Below, one piece after another: positions 59,960 through 64,000 of a DNA stretch of 64,000 nt (positions within the stretch are counted from its first letter, which is position 1; each line of letters starts with the position of its first letter). A program made the translations under genes and the position numbers. The DNA lies in contig NC_057862.1 in assembly GCF_019393635.1 (NCBI RefSeq), forward strand, positions 264,134,441 to 264,198,440. The letters run 5' to 3'. The notes below the pieces were generated by a model. The model did no database searches, was not told the origin of the DNA, and saw nothing but the letters and a program-made list of their open reading frames with translations. Source of the DNA: Dromiciops gliroides (taxonomy: Eukaryota > Chordata > Mammalia > Microbiotheria > Microbiotheriidae).

Positions 59960-61113
59960 TTATCAATTCTATAATGTGGGGAAAGACTGAAAACTAATCA
60001 GTTAAAATGATTAATCTTTAGTAGCAATAAAATTAGAATGAAAAATATGCATGAGATTAAATTTAAGAATAATATTAATCTTAAACAAAGAAGTTTTCCC
60101 ATCAGTTGATTTTCAATTCTGATAATCAGCCTTTACCAAAGAAAAATTGTATTTTGGAAATAAAAATTTTTAACAACACACATAACATACACACATCACA
60201 AAGTGTGAAATGTTGTTTTTAACAAGTCTGTAAAGCCCCTTGGATTAGTTTTACCAATTATTAACTGTGAACAATAATATACCCATTTTTTTCCAACACC
60301 AGCTACAATCTTGAAATTCAAATACATACCATACCATTTAGGGAAACCTTTTGCTATCAACTTAATACAACTATCATTTGAGGTCAGCATTCCATAATAA
60401 TGCTGCATTACTTCTCCAAGCATTTTATCATAGAACTTTTTTTTGGTCATAAAAAATCCATAAAACAGGGCTAAGAATTAAAAGGTTAGGTATTTCTGCA
60501 GAAGGATTTTCTTTGCTGCTTCACGATTAAGGGGAGAAATATTTTGTCTTTTAGTAAAATTAAAGTAAAATAAATGTTTTACAGTGAGTACAATCTAGAC
60601 AACTGAAACTACTCGAGTATAAACTTATAAAGAAGTCTCTTATGTTCAATGAAAATATTGCCCCTTCATCTTATTATTTCTACAAAATTTTGGTCAATAC
60701 TTATAAATATATCCAGGTAGATTTTTGTGCCAGACAATTGCCAAAGCAAGAGGTCTAACTAATTATCTCAGATTAAAAAATAGAAGGCAATCAAAATTTA
60801 CTCAATGTTACGTTAAGAAAAGCTTTCAGAGAACAATAGTGAAACAGTTCCAAAGGTTAAGAAAATACTGATATTTAGAGTACAAACAACCACAATGTGA
60901 AAATAGACAAAACTATTATATAAGGGAATACTTGAATAATGAACACAACATGTGAGTTGGGATCCCTTCCTTATCCTACTAATATGGAATTTAGTCTTTA
61001 TATTCATAACATATTCTGGAATCTGCTGAAGTCTCATTTCACCAAGGGACGTTGCTTCTTCCCTTCAATGGATCTTTTTTTCAATGGTCTGTTGCTTCTT
61101 GAGCACATCGTGA
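59960..61113 (-). other. SPTSSA: Probable SPTSSA 3' UTR
   Basis: Over 1 kb of AT-rich, mostly repeat-free sequence directly downstream (on the - strand) of the SPTSSA stop. No canonical polyadenylation hexamer was found on the - strand in this part, so the end is a guess; the UTR may continue to lower coordinates. A segment near 60570-60720 resembles one at 59620-59755. Confidence 0.4.
60566..60720. repeat. Local direct repeat, copy 2
   Basis: Partner of 59620-59755, inside the probable SPTSSA 3' UTR. Confidence 0.55.
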
Positions 61114-61217
61114 TCACTGTACAATTTCAAAGTAGTGTAATATTGCCAAGATATGTTGAGGCATGAAGATGTATCCAGTGTATAATGCCATTCCAACTAT
61201 GGAAATCAACATGGAAT
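61114..61217 (-). CDS. SPTSSA: SPTSSA last coding exon
   Basis: Read on the - strand, this exon follows a CTCAG acceptor. It begins with two bases completing an Asn codon and encodes SMLISIVGMALYTGYIFMPQ, then HILAILHYFEIVQ and TGA (61114-61116). It differs from the recalled human C-terminal half at only three conservative positions. SPTSSA is a small ER-membrane subunit that binds the SPTLC1/SPTLC2 heterodimer, stimulates serine palmitoyltransferase and sets acyl-CoA preference; the hydrophobic run here belongs to its transmembrane region. The human gene has two coding exons, so exon 1 (MAGMALARA...) should lie beyond base 64000; I do not see it within the window. The splice acceptor and intact frame argue against a retrocopy. 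The gene converges with EAPP. Confidence 0.93.
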
Positions 61218-61397
61218 CTGAGCTGTAATTAAGGAAAACTATTAGGTTGTTTCTCTTAGTACAATCGAGAATTTTAACAAAGATAATGTACAGTCTAAAA
61301 TACTCAAAATTTTAAAATGAAGAATACTTTCTTTCTAAATTGCAGTGTTTCATACTGAAATAATCACAAGTGGCAAAGCATCAAAACCCAATAGAGG

Positions 61398-61525
61398 ATG
61401 AGGGTTAAATGACTTGCCCAGGGTCACACAGCTAGTAAGTGTCAAGTGTATGAGACCAGATTTGAACTCAAGTCCTCCTGAATCCAGGGCCGGTGCTTTA
61501 TCCACTGCGCCACCTAGCTACCCCA
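61398..61525 (-). mobile_element. Short-family SINE in SPTSSA intron
   Basis: Lacks a clear poly-T; 180 bp from the SPTSSA exon acceptor. Confidence 0.85.
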
Positions 61526-61589
61526 TAGGATGTACTTTAAAATTATCATGATAATTTGGACCATAAACACACCTTCACTTTATGCTGCA

Positions 61590-62400
61590 TTATTTCTTTA
61601 AAAAAAAAATAAACATTTTTATTTATAGTTTGGGGTTCCAATGTTTATCCCTCTTTCCCTCCCTCCCCTACCTCTCCCCAAGACAGCAGACAATCAGATA
61701 TGGGTTATACATGTATGATTATGTAAAACATGACCATATTTTTCATTTTGTACAAGAAAACTTGATTAAAAGAAAAAAAATGAAAGAAAGTGAAATATAG
61801 GATGCTTCAGTCTGTTCCATCAACATCAGTTCTTTCTTTGGAGGTAGATAATGTTTCATCAATAGTCCTTTGGGATTGTCTTGGATCATTGTATTATTGA
61901 GAAAAGTCAAGTCATTCACAGCTCTTCATCAAACAATATTGCTGTCTCTGTGCACAATGTTCTCTTGGTTCTGCTCACTTCACAATATATCATTTCATAC
62001 ATGTCTTTACAGGCCTTTCTGAAGTCATCCTGCTTGTCATTTCTTATAGCACAATAATATTCCATCACCATCATATACCAGTTTAGCCTTTCCCCAATTG
62101 ATGGGCATTCCTTTGACTTCCAATTCTCAGCCACCATAAAAAGAGCTGCTAGAAATATTTTTGTACAAATAGGTCTTTTGGGGATGTCTGGGAGATAAAC
62201 CTAGTAGTGGTATTGCTGGATCAAAGGGTATGCACAGTTCTATAGCACTTTGGGCATAGTTCCAAATTGCTCTCCACAATGATTGGATCTTTCCACAACT
62301 CCACCAACAGTGGATTAGTGTCCCAACTTTCCCACATCCCCTCCAACATCCAGTATTTTCCATTTTTGTTATCTAACCAACAACTCTGCATTTTATACTT
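61590..62400 (-). mobile_element. L1 3' fragment (antisense) in the SPTSSA intron
   Basis: The - strand reads ORF2 C-terminal blocks in two frames ([42 protein letters not shown]) and then 3' UTR. It is decayed and frameshifted. Confidence 0.85.
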
Positions 62401-63298
62401 ATTCTCCAAACCTGCCTCCCAACAAAATTAGTTCAATCTATACAATACACAAATATTGTTAACAAAATTATGTAATTATTTCTTTCCTGGGTGCTATAAG
62501 AGTGAAACGGGATACCTCAGGGCCATAAGCTAAAGATCATAAATAAGTCTATAACTGGAAAAGACTTCAGAGACCATATAGTACAAACCCTCTCAATTTA
62601 CAGATTTGCAGGAAAGTTAAATGACTTATCCAACGTCTTTAAAAAGACAAAAACAAAAAACTAGTTGATAAATGATTTCAATATATTTGGTTTCCTTTGC
62701 AATACTAAGTACTTTATTTTTTGTATTTAAAAATGTAATTCTAAGAGGGGGTCCAAAGGCTTCACCAAAGGGATCCATGGCATAAAAAAGGTTAAAAATA
62801 CCAAACCCCGTCTAGAACAAGCATGTTCTTTTGACTGCCTTTCACTCTCTTCACAGAAAAAATGTCTAATCTAGGATGCTCATCAGCCAATACCATAATG
62901 TGACTAAATGATCCAGTTTCCAGTTTCCTTTTGTTACCCATACTGAGAGAAAGACAAATGTCTCCACAGGGAACTTCTACCCCTCACAAATAAACACAAA
63001 AATAATCCTGCTGGAGCCAGATTTTAATGGGAAATTTCCACCAGTTACACTGATACCTAAAAGCAGAGATGGAGGTCCCTGATTCACATTGCCCTATGAG
63101 GAATGCTCTTTAGGAGCCAATCACCTTGCTCTGCGTGAATGGAGACATGGTTAGAGTACTAAGGGCAAAGGTGTACCACTCTTGATTTAATAGGTTATCA
63201 AATGAAAATGGAAGGAGGGAGATAAGTCGAGTTATTGCTAAGAACAATCTATTTCAGCTTCAAAATTGCTACTGCTTTCCAGTATCCCTTATTTCTGT
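62400..63298. other. SPTSSA: SPTSSA intron, mostly unrecognised
   Basis: No exon seen. A weak MIR-like stretch lies near 62560-62650. Confidence 0.4.
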
Positions 63299-63302
63299 CT
63301 GT

Positions 63303-63748
63303 TGTAATGATTGGAATGACGCCACCTACTGGAGACTTGCTGTGGGAAAGCTCCACCATGAGGAAAATGCCTCAGAGGCATTGTGGCTTTTCCTTGGCGT
63401 CAGGAAATGACGTTTGCTCATGGGTGCTGTCTATCAAGGCTACCAGCCAATCAACTTGAGGAGCCTCCTATGGTCTGGGAGGAGAGAGGAAGGAGGAAAG
63501 GGAGCCTGCGCGGAGAGCGCTGGGCCTTTTGGCTTCCTGACTTGATGGTGGTGGTGGCAGAGGACTTCACAGGAAATTTGAGGGAAGATAGGAATGCCAG
63601 GCTGTTAGAATTCTGTTCTCAATCTTTTTCTTTCTATTTTCCAATAAACCCTTAAAAACCTAAACTCGTTTTATCAGTGATTTTTAGTCAGTTTCCCCCA
63701 AACTGGGGAAACAGATTAGAATCCACATTTAGAATCTTAAATTACACA
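63303..63748 (+). mobile_element. Solo LTR, family B (sense), with CTCF-like motif
   Basis: 446 bp from TGTAATGATTGG to ATTACACA, with CTGT at 63299-63302 and 63749-63752. The complement of CCAGTAGGTGGCGTC lies at 63318-63332. It differs from the 17159 copy by only a few changes by eye. Confidence 0.9.
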
Positions 63749-63907
63749 CTGTTCATTTGTATTCTCTTTCCCAGTTCCTCTCTTGGGTGTCTTTATGTAA
63801 AGGCAACATTAATTTCCACCAGGCAATGCTAAATATGAATTACCCAGGCCCCATGCATGGGAGGGCAAGTCAGCAATATATCACTAACGAATATAAAACC
63901 TATTGGT

Positions 63908-64000
63908 GTGGGGGAAGCTAGGTGGCAGAGTGGATAAAGCAACAGTCCTGGATTCAGGAGGACCTGAGTTCAAATCTGGCCTCAGCCACTTGACATTTAC
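63908..64000 (+). mobile_element. Short-family SINE, cut by window edge
   Basis: Head GGGGAAGCTAGGTGGCAG to TTGACATTTAC. Confidence 0.88.

Noticed and set aside
61114-61217. SPTSSA exon as a processed retrocopy.
   Set aside because: It begins exactly at an intron-like acceptor, lacks exon 1 sequence upstream, keeps its frame and lacks a poly-A tail.
17159-63748. The near-identical inverted LTRs at 17159 and 63303 as breakpoints of an inversion that turned SPTSSA round.
   Set aside because: Each copy has its own matched 4-bp duplication (CTTG/CTTG and CTGT/CTGT). Recombination between them would have exchanged flanks. Flipping only 17-63 kb would also separate the SPTSSA exons.
221-63992. 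Dozens of short ORFs with shared peptides such as GLSDLPRVTQLVSVKCLRPD or LGGAVDRAPALESGVPEFKS.
   Set aside because: They are the two strands of the SINE consensus read through chance open frames, not genes.
221-63992. tRNA genes suggested by the A- and B-box motifs.
   Set aside because: The motifs belong to SINE heads; no cloverleaf with acceptor stem and CCA-proximal end was seen.
1-64000. CRISPR array, operon, phage or plasmid-type system.
   Set aside because: Repeats are dispersed retroposons with target duplications; genes have spliceosomal introns; nothing prokaryotic was seen.

Overview
The window is marsupial nuclear DNA. It is AT-rich, with introns, and is dominated by retrotransposons. 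The commonest repeat is a short tRNA-derived SINE (head GGGGCAGCTAGGTGG, pol III A- and B-box motifs, A-rich tail) of the kind known from opossum and Australian marsupials (SINE1_MD/WSINE1 type). A longer, older relative with an RTE-like 3' tail (MAR1 type) is also present, along with L1/HAL1, L2, MIR and several families of endogenous-retrovirus LTRs. The sequence alone does not settle the species.

Only two protein-coding genes are supported. EAPP (E2F-associated phosphoprotein) occupies the left quarter on the + strand: four exons (1798-1890, 4707-4827, 8706-8816, 15951-16221) encode about its last 198 residues, with intact frames and consensus splice sites; its 5' exons lie left of the window. 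At the right, the last coding exon of SPTSSA (small subunit A of serine palmitoyltransferase) lies on the - strand at 61114-61217; its first exon must lie right of the window. The two genes therefore converge across a 45-kb gap. As I recall the human map, they lie in tandem there, so the orientation deserves checking.

Layout: 1-16.5 kb holds an antisense LTR, the EAPP exons, and introns full of SINEs, an antisense L2 and antisense L1/HAL1, plus an IDH2 retropseudogene in the last EAPP intron. 16.5-40.8 kb is intergenic: LTRs, antisense L1 pieces, an FKBP1A retropseudogene, and an L2 broken by two LTRs and by a copied 120-bp filler. 39.4-40.8 kb is a rare repeat-poor block. 40.8-42.9 kb is an L1/HAL1 5' end with a broken ORF1. 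43-45 kb carries a decayed ERV-L-like pol. 45.2-54.1 kb is one L2 split by nested L1, SINE and retroviral insertions. 54.8-64 kb holds LTRs, antisense L2, the probable SPTSSA 3' UTR and exon, and a further L1.

I found no CRISPR, operon, phage or other discrete new system. The most interesting signals are structural. Five LTRs of one family each carry a CTCF-like motif, arranged in convergent orientation around the intergenic region. Retroposons repeatedly reused the same target site at five loci. A short templated duplication lies inside one L2. Identities to repeat families and human proteins are from recognition by eye, not from database searches.
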